A stretch of DNA of 64,000 nucleotides from Sphingobacterium sp. BN32 (GTDB taxonomy: Bacteria; Bacteroidota; Bacteroidia; Sphingobacteriales; Sphingobacteriaceae). The stretch lies in NCBI RefSeq assembly GCF_030503615.1, contig NZ_CP129963.1, forward strand, positions 3,100,001 to 3,164,000. Reading direction: 5' to 3'. Shown here in pieces: positions 47,208 to 57,100 of the stretch; the first letter of the stretch is position 1, and every line of letters begins with the position of its first letter. The notes beneath the pieces are model-generated. The model was not told where the DNA came from. It searched no databases and was given only the letters and a program-made list of their open reading frames with translations. The position numbers were made by a program, and so were the translations under genes.

Positions 47208-48434
47208 TTATTCCTCGATAAAATTTAAATCCTTGTCAAAGCTCTCCTTCAGACGGCTCAGGGCAAAGATTGCTATTCCCGAGAGTAGCACAATCATGAT
47301 GATTGCTGCCGGGAGTATCCCCACCCAGTTGACAAAAACGCCATAAAGTATTGTTGATGGAATCAGTGCCCCGCGCACAAAGTTAGGCGCTGTCGTCGTT
47401 ACGGTCGCTCTTATATTGGTGCCGAATTGCTCTGCTGCAATCGTGATAAAGGTCGCCCAATAACCAACTCCCAATCCCATAAAGAAGGCAAGCCATAGGA
47501 ACTCAGTTTCCGTGATACCGTAACGCGTGAGGTAGATACAGGAGAATAAAAGAATAACCAACTGGTAAACCAATACGACTTTCTTTCTAGACTTAAATAT
47601 TTGCGCGATTAGCCCCGCGAGAAAATCGCCAAGCGATATTCCTAAATAGGTAAACATAACGCCCTTTCCTGCGCTCAATACCGTTTCCGCATGCAAGGCC
47701 TGCCCTATCTCTGGCGCTTGAGTAACCAGCACACCGACAACAAACCATATCGGCAGTCCGATACATAGGCAGTAGAGATAGCGTTTAAAGCGCGCTTTAT
47801 CGGTAAATAGCATCGAGATCTTTCCCTTTGCAACCTTTTTGTCGCTTATTTGATTGAACATCCCTGATTCGAATACGCCTACGCGCATCAGAAGCAACAG
47901 CAATCCCATTCCTCCACCCACAAAACAGGCTGTTCTCCAGCTGTACCATTCAGAAATATAATAGGCTAAAATAGCCCCTAGAACACCTACACCAGCGACA
48001 ATCATCGTTCCATATCCACGCTTCTTCCGATGCATCGTTTCACTCACGAGCGTAATACCGGCCCCCAGCTCCCCGGCTAAACCTATACCCGCAATAAACC
48101 GTATGATGCCATACGTTGTGACATCTTGTACAAAACCATTTGCAATGTTTGCGACGGAATACATCAGTATCGAACCAAAGAGTACTTTAATGCGTCCATA
48201 TTTATCGCCTAGAACGCCCCAAATTATCCCACCGATAAGCAGCCCTCCCATTTGCATATTCAACACAAACTCTCCTTTAGTCCGCATCTCCTCAACAGGG
48301 ACACCGATATCCGTGAAAGATTGAATTCTAACAATAGAAAAAATAATGAGGTCGTAGATATCGACGAAGTATCCGAGCGCCGCCACGAATACCAATATCC
48401 ACACATTCTTTGTGTTAGGTTCTTGATTAGTCAT
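47208..48434 (-). CDS. MFS transporter (sugar/organic-acid type)
   Basis: 408 aa with 12 membrane spans. The inter-helix 2-3 motif is GDKYGRIKVLFGS and helix 4 has RFIAGIGLAGELGAGITLVSE. This places it among the sugar porter / AAHS / MHS-like families. The substrate is unknown. A single gene with no regulator beside it. Confidence 0.87.
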   Translation of the reverse strand: MTNQEPNTKNVWILVFVAALGYFVDIYDLIIFSIVRIQSFTDIGVPVEEMRTKGEFVLNMQMGGLLIGGIIWGVLGDKYGRIKVLFGSILMYSVANIANGFVQDVTTYGIIRFIAGIGLAGELGAGITLVSETMHRKKRGYGTMIVAGVGVLGAILAYYISEWYSWRTACFVGGGMGLLLLLMRVGVFESGMFNQISDKKVAKGKISMLFTDKARFKRYLYCLCIGLPIWFVVGVLVTQAPEIGQALHAETVLSAGKGVMFTYLGISLGDFLAGLIAQIFKSRKKVVLVYQLVILLFSCIYLTRYGITETEFLWLAFFMGLGVGYWATFITIAAEQFGTNIRATVTTTAPNFVRGALIPSTILYGVFVNWVGILPAAIIMIVLLSGIAIFALSRLKESFDKDLNFIEE

Positions 48435-48512
48435 AATACTAAAATAAGCATGATCCGCGTTTTTAAAAGATATTATTACAATTAAAAGGGATATATTCTT
48501 GTAAATAAGCGT

Positions 48513-48520
48513 TATTTTTG
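48513..48520 (+). promoter_or_regulatory. -7 box directly before the DUF4442 gene (leaderless candidate)
   Basis: TATTTTTG fits TAnnTTTG and ends 4 nt before ATG 48525. Confidence 0.6.
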
Positions 48521-48524
48521 GGCC

Positions 48525-49046
48525 ATGAGATTATCTCCGAAAACCATGAAATGGGCGCTAAGAATTTATCCGCCCTTCTTCTTCCAGCGGATTTGGGTGA
48601 AAAACATCTTGGACAATTACCTGGGTGCCGACCTGAAGATCTTCAAGAGTATTTTCAATATCAATTCGAACAATACTATTTTCGGAGGAACGATCTTTTC
48701 TGCCATTGACCCCTTCTATCCCATCCTATTAGATCAGTATTTTAAGCATCAGGGTATCCTCCGCACCGTTGCCTGGTTAAAGACGGCTCATATTGAATAT
48801 AGAAAACCCGGGCGAACGAGCATGAAGTTCAGCATACGTTTGGATGAGGAAGTACTGAAGGAGGCTTTGGAAACCATACAAACGCATGGTAAAGTCGTGA
48901 AGACTTTTGCGACACATGTCTACGACAAGAACGGTACGCTTTGCGCGGTTGCGCATAATGAGATCTACATTCGAAATCTAGACTTTGATTTCGACTCCTA
49001 CTACAAACAAAAAGCTTCTCAGGAAGCGAATTCTATACAACAATAA
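48525..49046 (+). CDS. DUF4442 hotdog-fold thioesterase-like protein
   Basis: 173 aa. Segments NTIFGGTIFSAIDPFYPILLD and LKTAHIEYRKPGRTSMKFSIRL, and a final YDKNGTLCAVAHNEIYIRN, fit the DUF4442/PaaI-like hotdog pattern. It probably acts on an acyl-CoA thioester, but catalytic residues are not certain. The lipoprotein gene follows after 10 bp. Confidence 0.78.
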   Translation: MRLSPKTMKWALRIYPPFFFQRIWVKNILDNYLGADLKIFKSIFNINSNNTIFGGTIFSAIDPFYPILLDQYFKHQGILRTVAWLKTAHIEYRKPGRTSMKFSIRLDEEVLKEALETIQTHGKVVKTFATHVYDKNGTLCAVAHNEIYIRNLDFDFDSYYKQKASQEANSIQQ

Positions 49047-49056
49047 ATTATATCAC

Positions 49057-49485
49057 ATGAAAAATTTAGCTTTTATTACATTAGGAATCAGCATGGCTAT
49101 GGTATCTTGCCAAAACAATACTGATGAAACCAAAAACCAAAAGCTAGGCGCTGAAGCCATCAGAATACATGATGAAATCATGCCTCAAATTTCTACGTTT
49201 GATAAAACGACGGTTAAAATTGATTCCATCCTTGCCAATCTTGCTGAAATCAAATCAGCAAAAGCAGATTTAGATACTGCAGCTGCGCGCGTTGAATTGA
49301 CGAATCTGCAGGATAGCATTGAAGCGGCAACTGATAACATGATGACCTGGATGAAGGATTATGACGCTGCTAGCACCGATGATGCTTATCAACAAAAAGA
49401 ACTAGACAAGATTACGGCAATGCAAAAACAGTTTGAAAGTGTTGCTAATCAAATCAATAAATCATTAACTCCATTTAATCAATAA
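49057..49485 (+). CDS. Helical lipoprotein upstream of Sco1
   Basis: 142 aa from ATG 49057, with lipoprotein signal GISMAMVSC (Cys18). The mature part is predicted helical with heptads (IDSILANLAEIKSAKADLDTAAARVELTNLQDSIEAATDNM, in parts), ending in KITAMQKQFESVANQINKSL. No family assigned. It sits 6 bp before the Sco1 gene, so it may belong to copper/oxidase maturation by context only. Confidence 0.65.
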   Translation: MKNLAFITLGISMAMVSCQNNTDETKNQKLGAEAIRIHDEIMPQISTFDKTTVKIDSILANLAEIKSAKADLDTAAARVELTNLQDSIEAATDNMMTWMKDYDAASTDDAYQQKELDKITAMQKQFESVANQINKSLTPFNQ

Positions 49486-49491
49486 GATAGT

Positions 49492-50133
49492 ATGAATAGA
49501 CTATTCAGTTCAGCCATCCTAGCAGTATTTCTAAGCGGTATATTCGCTTGTTCATCATCGGACAGGAAACTGCCAATCTATGGAGAAAGAACGCCTGTGG
49601 AGAAAGAAATAGATGGTAAAAAGGTAGTTGACACGGTTTATCAAACTATTCCTGACTTCAGCTTTTTAAATCAGGATAGCGTTCAACTAACGCAGGACTT
49701 TTTTAAAGGGAAGATCTATGTTGCCAATTTCTTTTTCACACATTGTCCGAGCATCTGCCCGACGATGCAGCGTAATCTGTTGAAGGCCTACGAGAAATAT
49801 AAAGGGAATGATAAGATCGCTTTCCTTTCGCACAGCATCGATTTTAAATACGATCAGCCTTATATCCTAAAGGACTATGCCAACAAACTAGGCGTTGATA
49901 ACGATCAATGGCAGTTTGTGAATGGTTCAAAGGCGGATATCTATGGTATGGCGGATCGCTATCTAGTTTATGCGAAAGAGGACGCGAATGCTCCCGGAGG
50001 CTATGACCACCAAGGCTATTTAGTAATCATTGACCCTGACAAAAGAATTCGCGGCGCCTATGACGGAACCGATCAAACACAGGTCAACAAGTTGTTAGAA
50101 GACTTAGATGTTATATTAAAAGAGTATAAGTAA
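49492..50133 (+). CDS. Sco1/SenC-family copper chaperone lipoprotein
   Basis: 213 aa. Lipoprotein signal GIFAC (Cys20). Thioredoxin fold with the copper-binding Cys85-x3-Cys89 in HCPSICPTM and the distal His173 in GGYDHQGYLVIID. It delivers copper to the CuA site of cytochrome oxidase or acts as a thiol reductase. It overlaps the cytochrome c gene by 1 bp (TAATG), so the two are translationally coupled. Confidence 0.9.
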   Translation: MNRLFSSAILAVFLSGIFACSSSDRKLPIYGERTPVEKEIDGKKVVDTVYQTIPDFSFLNQDSVQLTQDFFKGKIYVANFFFTHCPSICPTMQRNLLKAYEKYKGNDKIAFLSHSIDFKYDQPYILKDYANKLGVDNDQWQFVNGSKADIYGMADRYLVYAKEDANAPGGYDHQGYLVIIDPDKRIRGAYDGTDQTQVNKLLEDLDVILKEYK

Positions 50134-50558
50134 TGCTCCGACGATCTACCTATTTCATCTTGAGTCTTGTCTTTGGGTTATATTCGTTATTCTCCTGTCA
50201 GTCGGGATTAAGCGTCGAAACCATGCAATATGCCACCAATGGGCAAAAAGTCTATACGACGCATTGTCAAAATTGCCATGGAGCAAACGGTGAGGGATTG
50301 GGAAAACTTTATCCTCCTCTAACGGACACGCTGTTTCTAAATGTTAATCGCGACAAACTAGCTTGTATCGTTAAGAATGGTATGACTGGGGAAATAACCG
50401 TTAATGGCGTTAAATATAACCAAGAAATGCCAGGTGTGCCTCAGATGAACTCAACGGACATCGCATACGTGTTGACTTACGTGACGACGTATTTTGGAAA
50501 TAGTAAAACACATTTTACCAAAGAACAAATAGAAAAGTACTTGGCAACCTGTGAATAG
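50133..50558 (+). CDS. c-type cytochrome lipoprotein
   Basis: 141 aa. Lipoprotein-like signal (FSC, Cys22) and one haem-binding CxxCH at Cys45-Cys48-His49 (HCQNCHGANG). A Met ligand is probable in YNQEMPGVPQM. It should carry electrons on the outer face of a membrane next to the Sco1-dependent oxidase. Confidence 0.88.
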   Translation: MLRRSTYFILSLVFGLYSLFSCQSGLSVETMQYATNGQKVYTTHCQNCHGANGEGLGKLYPPLTDTLFLNVNRDKLACIVKNGMTGEITVNGVKYNQEMPGVPQMNSTDIAYVLTYVTTYFGNSKTHFTKEQIEKYLATCE

Positions 50559-50584
50559 ATTTTACCCAATAGCAATAAGATTTT

Positions 50585-50615
50585 AGACCTTTGAAGAAAT
50601 TCAAGGGTCTTTTTG
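50585..50615 (+). terminator. Terminator of the Sco1-cytochrome c operon
   Basis: AGACCTTTGAA / TTCAAGGGTCT with a GAAA tetraloop followed by TTTTTG. Confidence 0.88.
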
Positions 50616-50765
50616 TTAAAAGGCAATATAGTCGAGGCAAAATTTGCCGCATAGCAAAAAATAATTGGAATCTTTCAGAGACCCGCACTAGCTATCAGGC
50701 GTGGTAATTGTGATTAATCGATATTAAGAAGAAATATTGCTTTAAAGGCTTAAAAACGTGGTTTC

Positions 50766-50838
50766 TATAAAAAGATAAAGGTTTTCAAACGGGGAGAATG
50801 AAAACCTTTAATAACCAATTATAAACCTAAATTATGAT
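50766..50838 (-). ncRNA. Candidate small RNA (about 73 nt) with C-rich terminator loop
   Basis: A strong minus-strand promoter (50843-50873) points into this gap, where no minus-strand reading frame exists. The predicted RNA ends in AAAGGTTTTCA / TGAAAACCTTT (50777-50809), an 11-bp perfect stem with the 11-nt loop TTCTCCCCGTT. ATCTTTTTAT follows on minus. The C-rich loop is a plausible contact for G-rich leaders. No protein or known RNA family was recognised. Confidence 0.45.
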
Positions 50839-50842
50839 ACTA

Positions 50843-50873
50843 CAAAGGTAAGTGTAAAACATACACATGTCAA
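50843..50873 (-). promoter_or_regulatory. Strong orphan promoter, minus strand
   Basis: On minus, TTG (50873-50871), a 20-nt spacer, and TACCTTTG (50850-50843) match both boxes of the Bacteroidota consensus with near-ideal spacing. It is the best promoter match noted in the window and has no gene in front of it on minus. Confidence 0.7.
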
Positions 50874-50979
50874 GTCTTTTTGTGAAATTTAACAATTTAT
50901 TAACATTGACTCCTACGACTGCTCAATCGCTTTAGCACTTTATAACGATTATTTGACAAATGCGCCTACCAAAAATGCC

Positions 50980-50987
50980 TACATTTG
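50980..50987 (+). promoter_or_regulatory. -7 box directly before the TetR-RND operon (leaderless candidate)
   Basis: TACATTTG ends 7 nt before ATG 50995. TTTGAC lies upstream at 24-nt spacing, longer than ideal. Confidence 0.6.
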
Positions 50988-50994
50988 CAACCGA

Positions 50995-51573
50995 ATGAAC
51001 ATTCAATTGACAGAAAAAAAAGAGCAAATCATCCTTAGTACGCTTAACTTAATCCATCACTATGGATTTCATGGGACTCCTATGAGCAAGATTGCGAAGG
51101 AAGCCAATGTGGCTGTAGGCTCTATTTACCATTACTTCCCTTCAAAGGAAGATTTAATTATTGAACTGTATTGGTATTGCAAGGAGAAATTGAATTGCGA
51201 TGTCTTTACGGGACTCACGCAGGAGCAATCCTACGAATATCGATTTAAAACAATCTGGAAGCGTTGGATTGGCTTTTACCAGCAGAACATAGAAATCTTC
51301 GGATTTCTAGATCAGTTTTATGGTTCTCCTTTTTACGAGGAGGTCCGAAACAATGTGTTGGGACAAAAAGCAGAACGAAACAAATTAATTCATTTCATCG
51401 ACGAAGGAATTCGAGAAAAACATTTGAAAGATCTAAATGTTCGTTTAATACTCTCGATCTATCTGGGAGGCGCTATCTCCCTCTTTCGCAACTGTTTAGT
51501 ATCGAAAGAGGACATTCTGGAAGAGGAAATGAATCAATTAGTAGAAATTATTTGGAACGGCGTTAAAATATAA
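50995..51573 (+). CDS. TetR-family regulator of the RND operon
   Basis: 192 aa from ATG 50995 (TTG at 50953 is the only longer start). The N-terminal TetR HTH reads HYGFHGTPMSKIAKEANVAVGSIYHYFPSKEDLI (in parts), and the C-terminal part is a variable ligand-binding helix bundle. It is the first gene of TetR-TolC-MFP-RND (9 bp before TolC) and presumably represses its own operon; no operator palindrome was fixed. Confidence 0.88.
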   Translation: MNIQLTEKKEQIILSTLNLIHHYGFHGTPMSKIAKEANVAVGSIYHYFPSKEDLIIELYWYCKEKLNCDVFTGLTQEQSYEYRFKTIWKRWIGFYQQNIEIFGFLDQFYGSPFYEEVRNNVLGQKAERNKLIHFIDEGIREKHLKDLNVRLILSIYLGGAISLFRNCLVSKEDILEEEMNQLVEIIWNGVKI

Positions 51574-51582
51574 GTTAGAAAC

Positions 51583-52914
51583 ATGAGATTAAAATTTAAG
51601 GAAATCGTAGTATACCTATCGGTAGCTTGTACTACCATCGGTATTAGCCAAGCGCAACAAGCTGGTTCTTTGAACAGCAATGCCACGCTTGACGAGCTAA
51701 TCAACTATGCATTAAGCAACAAGATCGAGCTAAAGCAAGCACAGATCGACAAGGAAATTGGAGAACGTGAAATTGCATCAGCACTATCAGGCTGGTTTCC
51801 ACAGATTAACGCTAATGGAAATTACACGCATAATATACAGCTTCCTACCGCGAACATCAATGGTCAGAATATCAACATGGGACAAAAAAACACCGCATCA
51901 TTGGTATTTCAAGCTGACCAAGCGATCATTAACCCGGGATTGTTTCAAGCATCCAAGGCCTCAAGATTTATTCGCGAACAAAACAATTTGAATATAGAAG
52001 ACACACGCATTAACACCGTGGTCGACGTTAGCAAAGCTTACTATGATATCCTTACTAGTGAGGAGCAAATAAATATCATCAATGAAAACATCGCTCGCTT
52101 ACAAAGACAATACACTGAAGCCAACGCACGCTATGAAACAGGTCTAGTCGATAAGACAGATTATAAACGTGCGCAGATTTCATTGAACAATGCAAATGCA
52201 GAACTTAAATCGGCAAACGAGTTTCGCCGTTATAAATATGATTACCTGAAGACCTTGTTGGGACTAAACCCATCAGCCCCGGTTAGCTTATCATTCGAAA
52301 ACCAAAACATGGAGTCGAACATCCTTTTAGATACCACCGAGCTATTGCAATATGCAAACCGTGTTGAAATTAAACAATTGCAGACCTTACAAAATCTGCA
52401 AAAGTTGAATACACAGTATCAAAAATGGAACTACCTTCCACGATTAGGTGCATTCGCAAACTACGGTCTAAACTATAGAAACAATCAATTCGGTGATCTA
52501 TTTCAAGACAACTTCCCGAACTCCAGCGTAGGATTGAGCCTATCTATTCCGATCTTCCAAGGAACGAAACGCGTTCAGGAAATCCGCAAGTCGGAGCTTC
52601 AAGAGTCTAGACTGGATTTAGAAATGGAGAATCTGGAGAATCAAATTGGCGCACAGTATTCCGCTGCTATGGCATCTTACCGTGCCAACATGAACGAATG
52701 GAGAAATGCAAAAGAAAACATGGACTTGTCTGAAGAGGTGTACAACACCATCAAACTTCAATACGACGCAGGTGTAAAGACTTACTTAGAGCTTATGACT
52801 GCAGAGACCGATCTGAAGACCAGTCAATTAAATTACCTGAATGCACTTTATGCGGTATTATCAAGCAAACTAGACATTCAGAAAGCATTAGGAACAGTAA
52901 ACATTAGCAATTAA
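51583..52914 (+). CDS. TolC-family outer-membrane channel of the RND pump
   Basis: 443 aa. Signal peptide ending GISQAQQ. Two OEP repeats (LDELINYALSNKIELKQAQIDKEIGEREI and SSVGLSLSIPIFQGTKRVQEIRKSELQES, in parts). It forms the exit duct of the tripartite pump encoded by the next two genes. Confidence 0.92.
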   Translation: MRLKFKEIVVYLSVACTTIGISQAQQAGSLNSNATLDELINYALSNKIELKQAQIDKEIGEREIASALSGWFPQINANGNYTHNIQLPTANINGQNINMGQKNTASLVFQADQAIINPGLFQASKASRFIREQNNLNIEDTRINTVVDVSKAYYDILTSEEQINIINENIARLQRQYTEANARYETGLVDKTDYKRAQISLNNANAELKSANEFRRYKYDYLKTLLGLNPSAPVSLSFENQNMESNILLDTTELLQYANRVEIKQLQTLQNLQKLNTQYQKWNYLPRLGAFANYGLNYRNNQFGDLFQDNFPNSSVGLSLSIPIFQGTKRVQEIRKSELQESRLDLEMENLENQIGAQYSAAMASYRANMNEWRNAKENMDLSEEVYNTIKLQYDAGVKTYLELMTAETDLKTSQLNYLNALYAVLSSKLDIQKALGTVNISN

Positions 52915-52938
52915 TCAACCACAAGCAATCAAGATATA

Positions 52939-54078
52939 ATGAAGACAAATCACATATTAACAGCACTTCTATTAGGAACAGGATTATTTCTACAATCATG
53001 TGGAAATAAAGAAGCTGGGAAACAAGGCGCAGGGCCTGGCATGCAAGCACCAGCGACCCCAGTAACAACCGCTACAGTTGGCAAAGAAGTCGTAACGGGC
53101 ATCCGCTCCTACCCTTCCAATGTTGTTCCTTTACAAGAGACAGAAATACGTGCTGAAGTATCCGGATATATTACAAATATTTATGTTGCCGATGGTGCTT
53201 ATGTAAGCAAAGGACAACGCCTATACGAGATTGATCGCGTGCGTTATGCTGCTGCTGTTGATCAAGCACGTGCAAATATGGAAATCGCAAAAGCGAACCT
53301 TGCTCGTGTTGAAAAGGACTTGCAACGCTATGAGAAACTTGCTGACCAGGACGCGATTGCTAAGCAGACTTTAGACTATGCTTACACCGACGTCAACAAC
53401 CAAAAAGCACAAGTACAAGCTGCTCAAGCAGCACTAACAACGGCCAGAACAAACTTACAACGCTCGGTTATCGTTGCACCGTTCTCAGGAAATATCGGTA
53501 TTTCTCAAGTACGTACAGGTGCTTTAGTGAGTGCTGGAACAACGCTTTTAAATACTGTGAGTTCAACAAACCCGATTGCTGTTGAGTTCCAAATCAACGA
53601 AAAAGAGATTGCTGAATTTACCGGACTTCAAACTGGCAAGTCATCTACTAAGATTAACCTGACTTTACCTGACGGAAGCACCTACGGATCATTAGGCCGC
53701 ATCTCTACAATCGACCGCGCTGTCGATCCTCAAACAGGAACGCTAAAAGTACGTGCTTCATTTGATAATCCTGCAAATACCTTACGCGCAGGCTTAAACT
53801 TAACATTGAATGTAGAAAGTACAACAGCACACGAAGAAATGGTTATTCCATATCGTGCGATATTCGAACAGTTAGGATCATTCTCAGTGTACACAGTAAA
53901 TGATAGTAGCGCAGTAGACTTGAAGCAAGTTTCTTTAGGTCAAAAACTTGGAGATAAGGTTGTAATTACCAATGGTCTTCAAGTCGGTGAGCGCATTGTC
54001 GTAGACGGTGTTGCCGCATTGAAACAAGGAGCTAAGATTGTTGAAAACAACAATGCGAACGCTCAACCAAAGAAATAA
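52939..54078 (+). CDS. RND periplasmic adaptor (membrane-fusion protein)
   Basis: 379 aa. Lipoprotein signal FLQSC (Cys21). Lipoyl-like half-motif EIRAEVSGYITNIYVADGAYVSKGQRLYEID (in parts), a long alpha-hairpin (residues about 100-165) and a second lipoyl half VIVAPFSGNIGISQVRTGALVSAG. AcrA/MexA type. It links the inner pump with TolC. Confidence 0.93.
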   Translation: MKTNHILTALLLGTGLFLQSCGNKEAGKQGAGPGMQAPATPVTTATVGKEVVTGIRSYPSNVVPLQETEIRAEVSGYITNIYVADGAYVSKGQRLYEIDRVRYAAAVDQARANMEIAKANLARVEKDLQRYEKLADQDAIAKQTLDYAYTDVNNQKAQVQAAQAALTTARTNLQRSVIVAPFSGNIGISQVRTGALVSAGTTLLNTVSSTNPIAVEFQINEKEIAEFTGLQTGKSSTKINLTLPDGSTYGSLGRISTIDRAVDPQTGTLKVRASFDNPANTLRAGLNLTLNVESTTAHEEMVIPYRAIFEQLGSFSVYTVNDSSAVDLKQVSLGQKLGDKVVITNGLQVGERIVVDGVAALKQGAKIVENNNANAQPKK

Positions 54079-54107
54079 TTTGCTAAGTCCCAACATATTC
54101 ATAGATA

Positions 54108-57100
54108 ATGATTTCAGAAGTATTTATAAAGAGACCGGTAACCGCGATGGTTATCTCCATATTGATCACGATCATTGGAGCTATTTCCATCACGACCTTA
54201 CCTATCAGTCAGTATCCCAATATTGCGCCGCCTACGGTATCCGTAATGGCGAACTATACCGGTGCTGATGCACAGACAGTAGAAAAGACAGTAACAACCC
54301 CGATTGAGAGCCAGATCAACGGTACGCCGGGGATGATTTATATGAGTTCGAACAGTACCTCTGACGGTGGTTCTCGTATTACGGTAACCTTCGAAGTAGG
54401 TACAGATATCGATATCGCAACGCTCGACGTTCAAAACCGTGTAAGTATTGCTGAACCCGTATTGCCAGAGGCCGTACGTCGTTTAGGGGTAACCACACGT
54501 AAAGTGAACACGGATATCTTGATGATGATATCACTAACCTCACCTGACGGATCACGCGATGCGAACTTCTTGGCAAACTATGTCAACCTGTATCTGAAAG
54601 ACGCCTTATTGCGTGTTAAGGGTGTGGGTGATGTGCAAGCCTTCGGACAGCCGTTCGCTATGCGTGTATGGTTAGATGCCAACAAACTAACGAACTTAGG
54701 ACTTACCCCATCTGATGTGAGTACAGCAATTGCTGAGCAAAACTCACGTATGGCAGGGGGTAGCGTTGGTGCTCGTCCGCAAGAGAATGCACAAGTATTC
54801 GAATACCCGATTGTACTTGACTCCGATTTAGAAGAAGTTGAAGATTTTGAAAATATTGTCGTAAAAACAAACACAGACGGTTCCATCGTTTTATTAAAAG
54901 ATGTTTCACGAGTAGAGCTAGGACAATTTAACTACGGTATCACGACGAAAGTAAACGGTGAGACAACATCCGGAATGATGATCTCGCAAACACCGGGAGG
55001 AAACGCCGTTGAGACTGCAGATGGTATTTACAAGGCTTTAGAGGAATTGAAAAAGTCCTTCCCTAAGGGCGTAGACTATGTGGTCGCTTATGAAACAGTT
55101 TCTGTTGTTAATGCATCCATCAGCTCGGTAATCCATACTTTGATCGAAGCATTGATCTTAGTAACCTTAGTTGTATTCTTCTTCCTTCAAAGCTGGAGAG
55201 CAACCCTGATTCCATTGCTAGCGATTCCAGTGTCCATTGTCGGTACCTTCATCTTCTTCACGCTATTCGGATTCTCGGTAAACAACTTAACGATGCTTGC
55301 CTTTGTCCTCGCGATCGGTATTGTGGTGGATGATGCTATCGTTGTGGTGGAAGCCGTGCAGCACTATATCGACCATTATAAGATGGACGCCAAAGAAGCT
55401 ACGCGAAGAGCCATGCAAGATATTACGGCGCCGGTTATTGCCATCGCCCTTATCTTGGCGGCGGTATTCGTGCCGGTAGGCTTTATCCCTGGTATGGTGG
55501 GGCAGCTGTATCAACAGTTTGCTATTACGATTGCGGTATCCGTAATGTTATCGGCATTTATCGCGCTTTCATTGACACCAGCATTATGTTCCATCATGTT
55601 GAAGCCTACAGCAATCCACAAAGATTCAAAAGGCCTAAACAAGTTCTTCTACAAGTTCAACATATGGTTCGATAAAGTAACTTACCGCTACTCAAAAGGC
55701 GTTAAGAAAGCGATCAAAGCGGCTCCATTAGCGTTAATTCTCTTGCTTTGTATTTTTGTAGGAACAGGACTAATGTTCACCAATAAGAAAACAGGCTTTA
55801 TTCCTGCCGAAGACGCTGGTATCTTCTTTATGGGGGTCAACCTTCCAGAGGGGGCATCAAGTGCGCGTACAGAGGCTGTATTACAGGAATTATCGGATGA
55901 TTTGAGAAAGACCTTCCCAGAAATACAATATGTGACGGCAATTAACGGTATGAACTTATTGAACAGATCGGCAAAACCTAACGGTGCCAGTTTATTTGTT
56001 TCACTTTATCCATGGGAACAGCGAGAGAAAACAGTAACAGATATTACCGGAGCCATCATGGGCAAATACCGTGGATATACGAAAGCATCTGTTATTGCTG
56101 CAACGCCTCCTCCAATTCCAGGTCTTGGATCATCGGGTGGTTTCACCATGGAAATCCAGGATAGACAAACGGTGGATATCAAGCAGTTTGAAGGGATGAT
56201 CGGCAGATTCTTAATGGCGGCAAATCAACGTCCAGAAATCGGAATGGCCTATACCCTATTTAATAGTAATTCACCGAACTACAAACTGAATGTAGATCGT
56301 GAAATGGCGAAAAGAATGGGTGTACCATTGACCAATATCTACAGTACTATTTCCGCCTATATGGGTAGTAGTTACGTAAATGACTTTACAAAATATGGCC
56401 GTAACTTCCGCGTAGTAACGCAGGCAGATACCAGCTACAGAATGCAAATTGAGGATTTAAACAAATTATACGTCAAGAACGTAAAAGGACAACCTGTCCC
56501 ATTGACGAATTTAGTGCGTTATGATTTGATTACAAATCCTTCCATTGTGAACCACTTTAACATCTTCCGTTCGATCCAGATATCTGGGGAGGCGGCTCCA
56601 GGATACTCTTCAGGGGATGCTATCGCAGCACTAGAAGAAGTGGCAGCACAAACCTTGACGGATGGATATTCATACGAGTTCTCGGGAATTTCTTTACAGG
56701 AGAAACAATCGGGTAGTAAGACCATACAGATCTTTGCGCTCTGTATTTTATTCGTATTCTTGCTGTTAGCATCGCTATACGAAAGTTGGTCTGTACCATT
56801 CTCTATCCTATTATCTGTTCCTCTTGGTGTATTCGGAGCAATCCTTGCCCTGACTTTATTACCGCAGCTGGATAACAACATCTTTGCGCAAATTGGTTTA
56901 GTAACCATCATTGGTCTTGCTGCGAAAAACGCGATCCTGATCGTGGAATTTGCAAAAGAACGGGTGGATATCGGGATGAACTTGTTGGATGCAACGCTTG
57001 ACGCCGTAAAACTTCGTCTACGTCCGATTATCATGACATCCTTAGCGTTTATCTTAGGTATTATTCCTTTGATGTTGTCAACCGGTGCGGGTGCTGTTTC

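Noticed and set aside
56519..57034. 171-codon minus-strand frame
   Set aside because: Antisense shadow of the intact RND permease gene.
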